Shown: positions 1 to 8,011 of the stretch, piece by piece
Layout: every line of letters starts with the position of its first letter
Position numbering within the stretch: position 1 is the stretch's first letter
NCBI RefSeq assembly: GCF_001885615.1
Contig: NZ_LSRN01000027.1
Span: forward strand, 1-40,904
Direction: 5' to 3'
DNA: 40,904 bases
Origin: Alkalibacterium sp. 20
Lineage (GTDB): Bacteria; Bacillota; Bacilli; Lactobacillales; Carnobacteriaceae_A
The notes under the pieces: generated by a model
What the model was told of the DNA's origin: nothing
The model's input: the letters and a program-made list of their open reading frames with translations, nothing else
Databases searched by the model: none
Position numbers and translations under genes: made by a program

Positions 1-123
1 GATATAAACAGTGGGATAATTAAATATTAATTGATTATTCTTTTTAGAAATATCTTCTCTAATGACATCGATACTCTTAACACTATAATCCATTTCATAA
101 ATGACTGGAGAGTTTATTTTCAT
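1..123 (-). CDS. Hypothetical protein, N-terminal part only
   Basis: The minus strand carries an ATG at 123 preceded by a strong GCGAGGTG ribosome binding site about 7 bases upstream. The frame then stays open for 41 codons to the window edge, so the gene is cut by the boundary. The visible peptide starts MKINSPVIYEMDYSVKSI and is rich in Ile, Asn and Lys, with no signal peptide or membrane segment. I do not recognise a family. It follows a string of decayed genes, so it may or may not be intact beyond the window. Confidence 0.55.
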   Translation of the reverse strand, partial: MKINSPVIYEMDYSVKSIDVIREDISKKNNQLIFNYPTVYI

Positions 124-269
124 TTTATATCACCTCGCTTAAAGAATTGTTAAATTTAATATATCACAAAAGTACAATAGTTATGAGACTACTTTAAATA
201 AAACGATTTTATAAAACTTTTATCGCTAACGAGTTATTACCTATTTCGAAAAAAAGTATGAGGATCAAT

Positions 270-752
270 TTACCTATCCCCATACCAATTCTCCACATAA
301 TTCTTCAGGTCACGCAGTTCCGCGTAATTTCTTTTATAACCTATCTTGATGCATGCATTGATCTTTTTGTGCAGGATGGATATGAAGCTAGTTCTGACTT
401 CTTCTTCCAGGTGGTCTTTTAATGCTGAGAGTAAGCGGACGGTGTCAGATATATGCTGAATATAGAGCTGATTTTCTGTGGTCAAATCCAATATGATCAT
501 TATTTTTAGTTTTTGTGCATGTGAAACCATCGTGATCAGCGACAAGCGTTGCTCCGTTTCGTAGAGGATTTACATGAGCAGCGGATCCAGACTCCCCAGC
601 TTATCGTCGGTCACTTTTTTCAGCATGACGACTTCTGTGTAAAAGAAAAAAGTGTGTTGAAATATACTTTTGCATCGTCAATTTCCTTGGCAACATCAAT
701 TACTTGAGCCAGGTCATCGGTCAAATCCATTATATTGTATGGGTCAACAATC
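270..752 (-). pseudogene. Fragment of SWIM zinc-finger family gene (C-terminal part)
   Basis: This stretch is an obvious second copy of the 3' half of the SWIM gene at 8012-8995. The last 91 codons (270-545) read almost the same residues, ending in YVENWYGDR. Upstream the copy is broken: an in-frame TAA replaces the Tyr codon in the MYILYE region (near 570), and one base is missing in the A-run near 645. Similarity stops near 752, inside the sequence that corresponds to the LTDDLAQV/NIMDL region, so the SWIM motif itself is absent. It is a truncated, inactivated duplicate; the 91-residue open frame has no ribosome binding site of its own. Confidence 0.85.
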
Positions 753-760
753 TTTTCGAC

Positions 761-1000
761 CTATTTTTTTTCTAAGACAAACATACGATTTTTATCCCTT
801 AATACTTCTAGCAGTTTAAGCAATGATGTTGAATCTGATACTAAATCATCTGACTCAAATTTAGTATAATAGTTTCCTACTATTCCTTCTTCCTATTCAT
901 GACTATCTTTATTTTCGATATATCCTGTTATTTTATCATCACTATCTGCTACTCCGTATATGTCAAAGTCTTTCTTCTCCGTATCTTTCAAAAGTATCAT
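761..1000 (-). pseudogene. Remnant of a small acidic protein gene with one in-frame TAG
   Basis: An 80-codon frame runs from ATG at 1000 to TAG at 761-763 with a single in-frame TAG at 893-895. The product before and after that stop is coherent (acidic, no frame slip): it begins MILLKDTEKKDFDIYG and ends LRDKNRMFVLEKK. A competing ATG at 1016, which overlaps the stop of the upstream fragment as ATGA, opens a different frame that closes after 17 codons. The original start may therefore have been there, followed by a frameshift. No family is recognised. Size, acidity and position behind another fragment would fit an immunity or antitoxin-like gene, but that is a guess. Confidence 0.35.
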
Positions 1001-1012
1001 AATTATTTAATA

Positions 1013-1190
1013 TCATTTTATTTTCAGCTCCCGAACTTTAGCATTTAAGGCATTACATTCAATAACAGTTTTTCTGATTCCCCTTCTTTTTTCAGAAGAT
1101 CCTGTTCCATGCGTGAGTATCGTTCTCGTAATAATATGCATCTCATCTTTGTTCTTAGGTGAAATTGGAATATGTAATATGACCCTAAAA
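1013..1190 (-). pseudogene. 3' remnant of an unrecognised gene
   Basis: An open frame without a start codon reads through about 58 codons and ends at TGA 1013-1015. Its peptide includes HIPISPKNKDEMHIITRT and later RGIRKTVIECNALNAKVREL, with a balanced, coding-like composition. The stop overlaps an ATG of the following fragment (ATGA), the typical arrangement of two translationally coupled genes. It therefore looks like the tail of a longer gene whose 5' part was lost where the short-chain dehydrogenase begins. Function unknown. Confidence 0.35.
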
Positions 1191-1206
1191 AGTTACTTTT
1201 AGGGTC
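1181..1206. terminator. Perfect stem-loop beyond the dehydrogenase gene
   Basis: GACCCTAAAA and TTTTAGGGTC pair perfectly around a 6-base loop, 26 bases past the dehydrogenase stop codon. There is no good T-tract on either strand, so termination is only likely. It also lies exactly at the junction between the decayed genes and the intact dehydrogenase. Confidence 0.4.
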
Positions 1207-1231
1207 ACTACAAATCAATTTTCTTGTTGTA

Positions 1232-1963
1232 TTACTTCTGTTCTTCAAGCATTTCCAAAGCCTCTTCCAAACTCTTCCCGCTATAATCTTGAGCTTCCAG
1301 CCACTGTCCGGTGACTCCTTTGGGTACAAAGGCGCCGATGATCATGCCGGGGATAACGGTCTCCACGTCATGCGGTGCTTTTTCTCCGCCCAGGTCTGTT
1401 TTGATCCAGCCGGGGTAGACGGAATTGATCATGACGTTTTTGGCTTTCAGTCTCCCAGCGTAGTCCTTGGCGAGTTTGTCCAGCGCGGCTTTTGACGCAA
1501 CATAAGCCCCTATCGCCGGCTGGTTCTTGACGACGCTGGTGGTGTTGATGATGCGTCCGAATTTTTGTTCCACCATGCCCGGCAGTAACTTCTCTAACAG
1601 GATCATTGGCGCGATCACGTTGATCTGATACGTCCGGACATACTCACTGGCATCCACTTGCCATTGAGGGTTCTGAAACTTTGACATGACGCCTGCATTG
1701 TTGAACAGAATATCCACCGTTGCTTTTTCTAAAACCGTATCGGCCATTTGTCTGACTTCTTCTTCGTTCGACAGTTCCGCAGCCACAGGAAAGACGTCTA
1801 CACCGAGCTCTTTGATCTCTTCGACTAGTGATTCTGTATGCGCAACATTCCGGCTATGAACGATGACATTCGCACCGTTTTTGGCCATCGCTAAAGCGAT
1901 CTCCCGTCCGATCCCTCTGCTCGCTCCTGTGACAAGTGCCCATTTTTTTTTGACATCCAACAT
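1232..1963 (-). CDS. SDR family NAD(P)-dependent oxidoreductase, copy 1
   Basis: 243-residue classical short-chain dehydrogenase/reductase. The Rossmann cofactor motif TGASRGIG lies near residues 11-18, NNAG follows the central strand, and the active-site Ser (NTTSVV) and Tyr-x3-Lys (YVASK) are in their usual places. A cytosolic NAD(P)H-dependent alcohol/ketone or sugar oxidoreductase is expected; the substrate cannot be read. The start is the ATG at 1963 behind AGGAGGAAACAAAT; an earlier in-frame ATG at 2026 lacks this site. Copy 2 at 5927-6649 is nearly the same protein, and the two copies sit on either side of an ABC exporter. The main differences between them are scattered substitutions plus a few extra C-terminal residues here. 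Confidence 0.9.
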   Translation of the reverse strand: MLDVKKKWALVTGASRGIGREIALAMAKNGANVIVHSRNVAHTESLVEEIKELGVDVFPVAAELSNEEEVRQMADTVLEKATVDILFNNAGVMSKFQNPQWQVDASEYVRTYQINVIAPMILLEKLLPGMVEQKFGRIINTTSVVKNQPAIGAYVASKAALDKLAKDYAGRLKAKNVMINSVYPGWIKTDLGGEKAPHDVETVIPGMIIGAFVPKGVTGQWLEAQDYSGKSLEEALEMLEEQK

Positions 1964-2047
1964 ATTTGTTTCCTCCTGTAAATAATATTTTAGTAACAAA
2001 GCGTTCGTGTAACTGGTTTCTGCCACGATTAACTAGTGACAGGATAA

Positions 2048-2071
2048 ATACTGACTATTTAATATCAGTAT
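2048..2071. promoter_or_regulatory. Inverted repeat upstream of dehydrogenase copy 1
   Basis: ATACTGA and TCAGTAT are separated by 10 AT-rich bases, about 85 bases upstream of the dehydrogenase start. The symmetry and placement fit an operator for a dimeric repressor, but no cognate regulator gene is adjacent. The equivalent region before copy 2 does not obviously carry it. Confidence 0.3.
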
Positions 2072-2142
2072 ACGCTTTCATAGGTATTTGAGGCAAGGTA
2101 AGAGCTTTTTGATCTCATAAATCTCATGTAGACTTTTGAATA

Positions 2143-2188
2143 ACAAAAAAGGCACGAAACCAAAAAAGGATTGATTTCGTGCCTTTTG
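2143..2188. terminator. Bidirectional terminator after ABC exporter operon
   Basis: GGCACGAAA pairs with TTTCGTGCC (2151-2159 with 2175-2183). It is flanked by an A-run on one side and a T-run on the other, so it works best for the minus-strand operon that ends at 2356. The roughly 150 bases between the last stop codon and this hairpin hold a short cysteine-bearing frame described in the findings. Confidence 0.7.
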
Positions 2189-2355
2189 CATATACTATTT
2201 AACAGTTAGAGTCCACAACACAACGCTTGGTTACCTTCATCTTCGTTGCGCATTCTGATGTTAGTCGCCTAAAGCATTGCTCACTGGCCTTTATACCTTG
2301 TACACCTTTAACCTTGATAAACGACAGTAAAGGATAGGTTATTTAAAACAGCTCG

Positions 2356-2892
2356 TCACAGTGCTCCAGTTGATAACATGATACCGATTCCGGTTATGAC
2401 AACACTCACAATTGTGATGGCCTTTTTGATATGATAGGGTTTGTTTTCTCCCGAAAAATAAAAGAAAAGGAACAAGCCCGTTGTAAGGATACTCATTAGT
2501 ACTGCAAACACACTATTCATCTTAAGATCTAATAATAGAGCGATCAATTCAATCACAATAACAATGGCTGATGAGTAAAATAAAGCCGACCAAATATCGT
2601 TTTTATAGACATCAGAATCTTTAGCGATCCACTGGGTCGGGAATTTCGTCACCAGATATTGAAAACCCACGCCAATTAATCCGGCTATAACACCAAATAC
2701 TGACCCGAAAACGAGCCCCAAAGACATCACTTCGGGATTGATCTCAGCTAGCTCAGCAAATTGCGGTTCAGCTGCAAAATCTGCAGTATTCAAATTGATT
2801 ACGATGGACGCAAGCAGAACAACAACAAAAACAGCAAGCGCTATCCATGGAAATCTTTTTTTATTGTTTCTTACCTTCTCATTCTCATTCAT
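2356..2892 (-). CDS. Four-helix membrane protein of ABC exporter operon
   Basis: 178 residues with an N-terminal cytoplasmic basic stretch (KVRNNKKRF) and four to five hydrophobic segments (about residues 14-34, 58-82, 105-123, 128-146 and 158-175). No enzyme motif is visible and no family is firmly recognised. The start has a clear GAGGAGG site. It follows the permease gene by 24 bases, so it is the third gene of one operon with the ATPase and permease. It probably acts as an accessory subunit of, or is protected or regulated with, that exporter. Confidence 0.75.
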   Translation of the reverse strand: MNENEKVRNNKKRFPWIALAVFVVVLLASIVINLNTADFAAEPQFAELAEINPEVMSLGLVFGSVFGVIAGLIGVGFQYLVTKFPTQWIAKDSDVYKNDIWSALFYSSAIVIVIELIALLLDLKMNSVFAVLMSILTTGLFLFFYFSGENKPYHIKKAITIVSVVITGIGIMLSTGAL

Positions 2893-2916
2893 CTGTTTTT
2901 CCTCCTCGTTTCATAG

Positions 2917-3906
2917 TTAAGATAGAACATCCTGCTTGTTGAATACATAATAAGCCAGTCCCAAAAACAACCCAACATACACAGCATTAACGATCATGGA
3001 AAAGGGTAAAGTTAAGCCCTCAATGGATACCATTCGTCCTGGTAGATAATTCTCTAAACTCCAGTTTGCCGTTAATAAATACTTGGCCAGATCCGTTCTT
3101 GATGCGACGTACTGAGTTAAGCCGGCACCTAAAAATAAGGCTCCTAATGTTACACCTAGAGATAGTGAGGTGTTTTGCGTGATGGTTGATAGCATAAACG
3201 CCAAGGATGCGATAATGACTAAATAAACCAGGTTGCTGGCCACTAATCCGGCAAAATAGCCTATAAATTGCACATGTTCATACTCTCCATTCATCGTCAT
3301 GAAGACATATTCCGACGTTGGATTCATATCTGTTGTGAATAACGAGAAGATGGCCGTCGATAAGTATAACAGTCCATAATAAAAGAACGCCAATAGCAGG
3401 GTCGTGATGTATTTAGACGTTAATATTTTTGACCGAGACTGGGTACGTATCAATAGCAATTTAATGGTCCCCATAGAAAATTCTTTTGATACCATAGCAC
3501 TCGCTGCGATCGTTACAAAAATACCTATCAGTGCATTCAAGCTTGATGCCCCGATTAAGCTGCTATAAAAATTATTTACGGCAGGTGGCTCAATATCTTC
3601 GGCTAAATGATAGCTTAATCGCCCGATCTCGCTTTCATTCATAGTGACTGTAATGCTTTCATCAAACGATAACTCTGTGTCTCGATTGAGCACTTCTTCT
3701 GTTTCTTCTTGCAAGGTGGTTATTTGCTGTGACACGTCACTTTGCCAATTTTGGCTGTATGTACTCGACTCGCTTGCCTGTTCATTTTCGAAAATCAGCG
3801 GTATGAAACTGAGCATTGCCGAAAGGCCGACAATGAATATCATAATAATAATGTTGCTTTTTCTTGAAAATACTTTTTGCCATTCGTTAACTATTAGTTT
3901 TATCAT
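2917..3906 (-). CDS. ABC-2 type transporter permease
   Basis: About 329 residues. There is an N-terminal transmembrane segment (around 20-38), then a roughly 100-residue extracytoplasmic loop rich in Glu, Gln, Ser and Thr, then five further membrane segments. This is the layout of ABC-2 permeases with an enlarged first loop (NatB/BcrB-like export permeases). The first ATG (3909) overlaps the ATPase stop, but AGGAGG is only two bases before it. The next ATG (3906) has a proper spacing, so 3906 is preferred. Translation is coupled to the ATPase gene. The substrate is unknown; relatives export peptides, antibiotics or sodium. Confidence 0.85.
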   Translation of the reverse strand: MIKLIVNEWQKVFSRKSNIIIMIFIVGLSAMLSFIPLIFENEQASESSTYSQNWQSDVSQQITTLQEETEEVLNRDTELSFDESITVTMNESEIGRLSYHLAEDIEPPAVNNFYSSLIGASSLNALIGIFVTIAASAMVSKEFSMGTIKLLLIRTQSRSKILTSKYITTLLLAFFYYGLLYLSTAIFSLFTTDMNPTSEYVFMTMNGEYEHVQFIGYFAGLVASNLVYLVIIASLAFMLSTITQNTSLSLGVTLGALFLGAGLTQYVASRTDLAKYLLTANWSLENYLPGRMVSIEGLTLPFSMIVNAVYVGLFLGLAYYVFNKQDVLS

Positions 3907-4817
3907 CATATCCTCCTGTTTTCAGTTGTCAGATCCATAAAGCGATCTTCGAGCGAATGTTTTTTCGGTTCCACACTGTATAGTGCGATACCGTTGTCCA
4001 CGAACACTTTCACTATGCTGGAAACATCGGACAGTTCAGAGGGTAATTCTACGACCAAATAGTCCTCATTCAACTGGCTGGTCATGTCGAAATGCTCTTG
4101 TAACAGTGCTTGCGCTTTTTCTCGATCAGAGACTTTGAAGTGATAATGCTGTTTTGCTTCTTCCTTAACGTTTTCTACTGCAATAAGTTCGCCTTCCTTA
4201 ATGATAGCGATACGATCACACATGAGTTCGATTTCACTTAATAGATGACTTGATACGATCACTGTGACATTTTTCTCTTTTGCAAGCATACGAATGTGAC
4301 GTCTTAATTCCTGCATGCCTGCGGGGTCTAAGCCGTTGGTTGGTTCATCAAGAATCAACACCTTTGGATCATTCATCAACGCCTGAGCAATCCCCAACCG
4401 CTGTTTCATCCCTAGTGAGTAGTCTTTAACCTTGTCATTGATTCTGTCGGTCAAATTTACAAAGTCTACAAGCTCTGCAATTTTCTCTTTAGAGACATTC
4501 GTGTGCATGCGTGCAAAATAGTCAAGGTTCTTTTGTCCTGAGAAAAAGGGATACATCTCTGGATTTTCGACAATCGCTCCGATATTTCCTAAAGCATCTT
4601 TGTGTTCTTTTTCAACATCATGGCCGCAAACACTGATCTGCCCTTCATTTATCTCAATAAGTCCAACAATCATGCGAATAAGCGTTGTTTTCCCGGCGCC
4701 ATTAGGACCGAGCAGCCCTAAAACTTCCCCCTCGTTGATCGTTAAAGAGAGATCTTTGATGATTTTTTTTCTATTGATGGTTTTTCCTACATTTTCTATT
4801 GCGATCGTTGCCGTCAT
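3906..4817 (-). CDS. ABC transporter ATP-binding protein (BcrA/CcmA-like)
   Basis: 303-residue ATPase. The Walker A motif GPNGAGKTT is near residues 38-46, the Q-loop region is IVENPEMYPF, the signature is SLGMKQRLG and Walker B is VLILDEPTNGLDP, with the H-loop in SSHLLSE. A C-terminal domain of about 80 residues after the NBD is typical of the drug and lantibiotic exporter ATPases (BcrA/DrrA type). The start at 4817 is preceded by AAAAGGAGATAAT. It is first in a minus-strand operon with the overlapping permease and a small membrane protein. It should energise export at the cytoplasmic face of the membrane. Confidence 0.93.
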   Translation of the reverse strand: MTATIAIENVGKTINRKKIIKDLSLTINEGEVLGLLGPNGAGKTTLIRMIVGLIEINEGQISVCGHDVEKEHKDALGNIGAIVENPEMYPFFSGQKNLDYFARMHTNVSKEKIAELVDFVNLTDRINDKVKDYSLGMKQRLGIAQALMNDPKVLILDEPTNGLDPAGMQELRRHIRMLAKEKNVTVIVSSHLLSEIELMCDRIAIIKEGELIAVENVKEEAKQHYHFKVSDREKAQALLQEHFDMTSQLNEDYLVVELPSELSDVSSIVKVFVDNGIALYSVEPKKHSLEDRFMDLTTENRRI

Positions 4818-4884
4818 ATTATCTCCTTTTCTATCTTTTTTAATGGTGTATTTGTTTAATCTTATGAGAACATTTACGAATGAT

Positions 4885-5067
4885 TTACTTCCAACATACC
4901 GGAACGATCCCCTGGCTGATACTCTCTGCCAGCAGCTCGAGTCTTTCTTGTATGATCGATTCTCGTACGTTTCTCTATAATTCTTTAATTAATTTAACTG
5001 TCTCTACATCGAAAACGCCCTTTCCGTCTTGTTTTGTATTACGCAGTCTCTTAATTAAATCTAACAT
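4885..5067 (-). pseudogene. Small gene remnant with one in-frame TAG
   Basis: A 61-codon frame from ATG 5067 to TAA 4885-4887 is interrupted once by TAG at 4975-4977. The parts before (MLDLIKRLRNTKQDGK...) and after (...RESIIQERLELLAESIS...) both look like ordinary helical, charged protein. The family is unknown. It lies just upstream of the ABC operon on the same strand and may be the tail of a former regulator. Confidence 0.3.
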
Positions 5068-5169
5068 AACTGGAAAATAATTAAAAGGGTATAACTATAA
5101 ATGTATTAGTGTATATAACATTTAAAAATCATTCTGCACTAGTAGCATTTCAAGAAAAAGTGATCCGTA

Positions 5170-5746
5170 ATGTGGAACAGCTACCCCGACATTCAAGCCC
5201 ATTTGCTAAAGTGGCTTGAACTGATTATAGAAAAAATCACTGATCTGATAGAGAGCCAAGGTAAATTAGGTCAACTCATCGTAACGTCCATTCCAGCATC
5301 AGTCACGGTCATGGCCATCTTACTCGCCAATAACATCTGTGATTTAGAAGGAAATATTGAAGATGACCGGTTTACGCTTGCGTATCCTATCGGTGTAGAT
5401 AAAGCACTCCTTGTCTTCAAATGGTTTTAGCCGCTTACACTGCTGTCATCTTATTAGTCGTTTTTTGGACCTTCCAAAGTCTTGTGGCGTTGTCTTTGTA
5501 AACGCTCTCCTACGTCTTCAAGAATATTTGTATCTTCTTAAACGAACAGTACAAAAAGATGACCTTTATGACGAGAAGCATCAACTCAGCGGTCATTCCG
5601 GTTCCGATCAATTTGACCAGGTGCCTGGCTGGACATTTGAGCGTGTCTTTAACAACGTTTCTGAGAGAAATAAATTAGACAAAAAAATCAGTGATGATCT
5701 GAAAGAGCCCCTCTTCCAGTATTCATCGCTGATTTATTTTGTTTAA
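5170..5746 (+). pseudogene. Fused remnants of polyprenyl synthase and MenA/UbiA prenyltransferase
   Basis: The frame from 5170 starts MWNSYPDIQAHLLKWLELI, which matches the usual N-terminus of lactic acid bacterial polyprenyl diphosphate synthases. After about 35 codons it changes to a UbiA/MenA C-terminal part with the hallmark ILLANNICDLEG and a following TLAYPIG. A missing T near 5429 shifts the frame; restoring it reads on as AAYTAVILLVVFWTFQ before a stop at 5499-5501. Further fragments continue in other frames to 5746. An internal deletion seems to have joined the beginning of one gene to the end of its neighbour. Such pairs make demethylmenaquinone, for example dmkA/dmkB of extracellular electron transfer loci. 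Confidence 0.65.
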
Positions 5747-5926
5747 ACGCGCTGTTTCTCGCATACATTAAATAGATGGTAAGTGACAAATGTCTAAAGC
5801 TTATGATTCAGACAATTTATGTCAACATATTCTCTCCATATCATTAAGTGTCTAAGCAGATATAAAACTAGGTATTTGTATGCAGTATTTAAATGCTGGT
5901 TACTGTCTTTTCATACTATGCTTTAA

Positions 5927-6649
5927 TTATTCCAACATCTCCAAAGCCTCTTCAAGACTCTTCCCTCTATAATCTTGAGCTGCCAGCCACTGTCCAGTGA
6001 CTTCTTTTGGTACAAAGGCGCCGATGATCATGCCGGGGATGACCGTTTCGACATCATGAGAGGCGTTTTCTCCGCCCAAGTCTGTTTTGATCGAGCCGGG
6101 GTCGATGGCATTGATCGTGACGTTTTTGGCTTTCAGTTTCTTTGCATAATCCTTGGTCAGTTTATCGAGTGCCCCTTTTGATGCGGCATAAGCGCCTTTC
6201 GCTGGGCTATTCTTGATGCCACTCGTGGTGTTGATGATGCGTCCAAATTTTCGTTCCAGCATACCTGGCAGGAATTTCTCTATCAGGATCATTGGGGCGA
6301 TCACGTTGACCTGGTACGTCCAGGCATACTCACTAACGTCCACTTGCCAGTAAGGGTCCTGTCCCTTTAGCATGACGCCTGCGTTATTGAACAGGATATC
6401 GACCGCTGCTTTCTCTGAAACCGTATCGGCCATTTTTCTGACCTCTTCTTCATTCGACAGTTCCGCTGCCACAGAAAAAGCTTCAACACTTAATTCTTTG
6501 ATCTCTTCGACTAACGATTCTGTATGCGCCAGCTCTCGGCTATGGACGATGACGTTCGCCCCTTTTTTGGCCATGGCGAGTGCAATCTCCCGTCCGATCC
6601 CTCGGCTGGCTCCTGTGACAAGGACCCATTTGTTTTTGACATCTAACAT
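5927..6649 (-). CDS. SDR family NAD(P)-dependent oxidoreductase, copy 2
   Basis: 240-residue classical short-chain dehydrogenase and a close paralogue of the gene at 1232-1963. The cofactor motif TGASRGIG, NNAG, the Ser of NTTSGIK and the YAASK catalytic Tyr/Lys are all present, so it should be active. The ATG at 6649 follows AAGGAGGAAATAAAT, the same leader pattern as copy 1. Differences from copy 1 are scattered substitutions, consistent with a duplication some time ago rather than an assembly repeat. Cytosolic; substrate unknown. It stands alone, with no downstream partner on its strand until the truncated prenyltransferase debris. Confidence 0.9.
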   Translation of the reverse strand: MLDVKNKWVLVTGASRGIGREIALAMAKKGANVIVHSRELAHTESLVEEIKELSVEAFSVAAELSNEEEVRKMADTVSEKAAVDILFNNAGVMLKGQDPYWQVDVSEYAWTYQVNVIAPMILIEKFLPGMLERKFGRIINTTSGIKNSPAKGAYAASKGALDKLTKDYAKKLKAKNVTINAIDPGSIKTDLGGENASHDVETVIPGMIIGAFVPKEVTGQWLAAQDYRGKSLEEALEMLE

Positions 6650-6958
6650 ATTTATTTCCTCCTTGGTTATTTTGCGGTAAAGGTATCATTGAGTCCATCG
6701 TCTACTGTAGCAGTTAAGGACAGACTAGAGATACATCCCACTTAAAGTAAGTATACCTTTTTTGAAAACGATTACACAAGAAACGGCCATTTCAAAGTTG
6801 AGAGCTTACACCTTTAAAAAGGACATTTGAAAAATACCGGTCATAATAGGAGATTCTCCAATCAACAATTGGATCACCATCCATTTAAAGAATAGTTAGC
6901 GTTCATATCTATTCTTATTATTGCTTTTTTACTATTCAAGTATGATTCATATTAAGAT

Positions 6959-7221
6959 TTAGTATTCCTCTGCCACAAACACGCTTTGTTCAGTAGAATC
7001 TTTAGAAACCATGTAGAGTAACTGTTTAGGTTTATCCAAATCATTCAGCATTTCCTCAATTTGTTCTGGTACCTTGTTGGTGTAATGCTTATCTAATTTG
7101 CGTTCTAACCAATTTTTTTGAAAAGCTGAGCATTAGTTAAAATCGGAGCGTATCTTTTGTTAACCTCGTCCTTTAGGTTAATCATAAACGGATTTGGATA
7201 ATTTTTACCTAAAGATTGCAT
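6959..7221 (-). pseudogene. Small gene, frameshifted at a T7 run, coupled to upstream gene
   Basis: The ATG at 7221 directly follows the TAA of the 7222-7911 gene (TAAATG), so the two are translationally coupled. The frame reads MQSLGKNYPNPFMINLKDEV and onward for about 36 codons, then hits a stop. One extra base in the seven-base homopolymer at 7113-7119 would restore an 87-residue protein continuing NWLERKLDKHYTNKV to VFVAEEY. No signal or membrane segment is visible; I do not recognise the family. Either a recent inactivation, a slippage-controlled gene or a sequencing error. Confidence 0.55.
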
Positions 7222-7911
7222 TTATTCTTCAATAAGAGGTGTTTGATCAGTTTCACTGACACTCTTCATTCGTGTAGATATTTCAGCTAACTCACATTGT
7301 AAACTTAAATAATCTGCATAAAAACATAATTGGATGGTCTGATTAATTTCCTTATCATCAATTAGTTTGATCAGCTCCTTCATTTTGTTGATTTTCGTTA
7401 ACTGTTTGACCTTTTCGATAGTTAAATCATCCAGATCCATTCGTTGCAGTCTCAAATAATACTCGTTAAACACTTCTCGAGCATTAATATTTAACTGTCT
7501 GATTTCAATAATATCAGAAGCATCGACATTCTCTTTTTCGGTAATCTTCGTTAATCTCTCTTTAACAGTTAAGAGCATCGCTGTTTTTTCATCATGATGA
7601 TAAGAGACAAGTTTATCTATCTCACCTTTGATCGATTGCAAATCACGCGTTATTTGATGCATATAATGCTGACCTGAGATCGCAGCCATTTCCTTCTTAC
7701 TTGCGCCTGCATCTGGATTAACTGGAGACAATGCTTCGGATGTGTTTAGCTTACTAAAGCCTTCGTCCTGAGTGATGTCTTCATTCTTATTTTTTGCTGG
7801 ATCTGCATTAGTATTGCTCATTGGCTTTTTCTTTAAAGAGTAAATAAGTACAATTATAATAATAATAGAGATACCGATTACTGTTAAAATTGTTAGTATG
7901 GCATCATTCAA
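7222..7911 (-). CDS. Membrane-anchored coiled-coil protein, unknown function
   Basis: 229 residues. One N-terminal transmembrane helix (about residues 5-26, Ile-rich) is followed by a Lys-rich stop, a polar linker, and from about residue 80 a charged helical region likely to form coiled coils. The start is TTG at 7911, supported by AGGAGG with 7-base spacing; no in-frame ATG gives a comparable site. The next gene begins directly at its stop codon. It is most likely a cytoplasmic-facing membrane-tethered protein. No enzymatic motif or named family is recognised. Confidence 0.7.
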   Translation of the reverse strand: MNDAILTILTVIGISIIIIIVLIYSLKKKPMSNTNADPAKNKNEDITQDEGFSKLNTSEALSPVNPDAGASKKEMAAISGQHYMHQITRDLQSIKGEIDKLVSYHHDEKTAMLLTVKERLTKITEKENVDASDIIEIRQLNINAREVFNEYYLRLQRMDLDDLTIEKVKQLTKINKMKELIKLIDDKEINQTIQLCFYADYLSLQCELAEISTRMKSVSETDQTPLIEE

Positions 7912-8011
7912 CTTGTTTCCTCCTAGGACAATTCAGTTTTTTTAGCTATCAAAAGCCGAAAGTGAGTTGTCATTTCTTTGCATTATTTAATTATATATTA
8001 AAAATATTTAT

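Noticed and set aside
1045-1329. 94-codon minus-strand frame overlapping the dehydrogenase 3' end
   Set aside because: It overlaps the well-supported SDR gene on the same strand in another frame and lacks a ribosome binding site; the fragment at 1013-1190 in a different frame is more coding-like.
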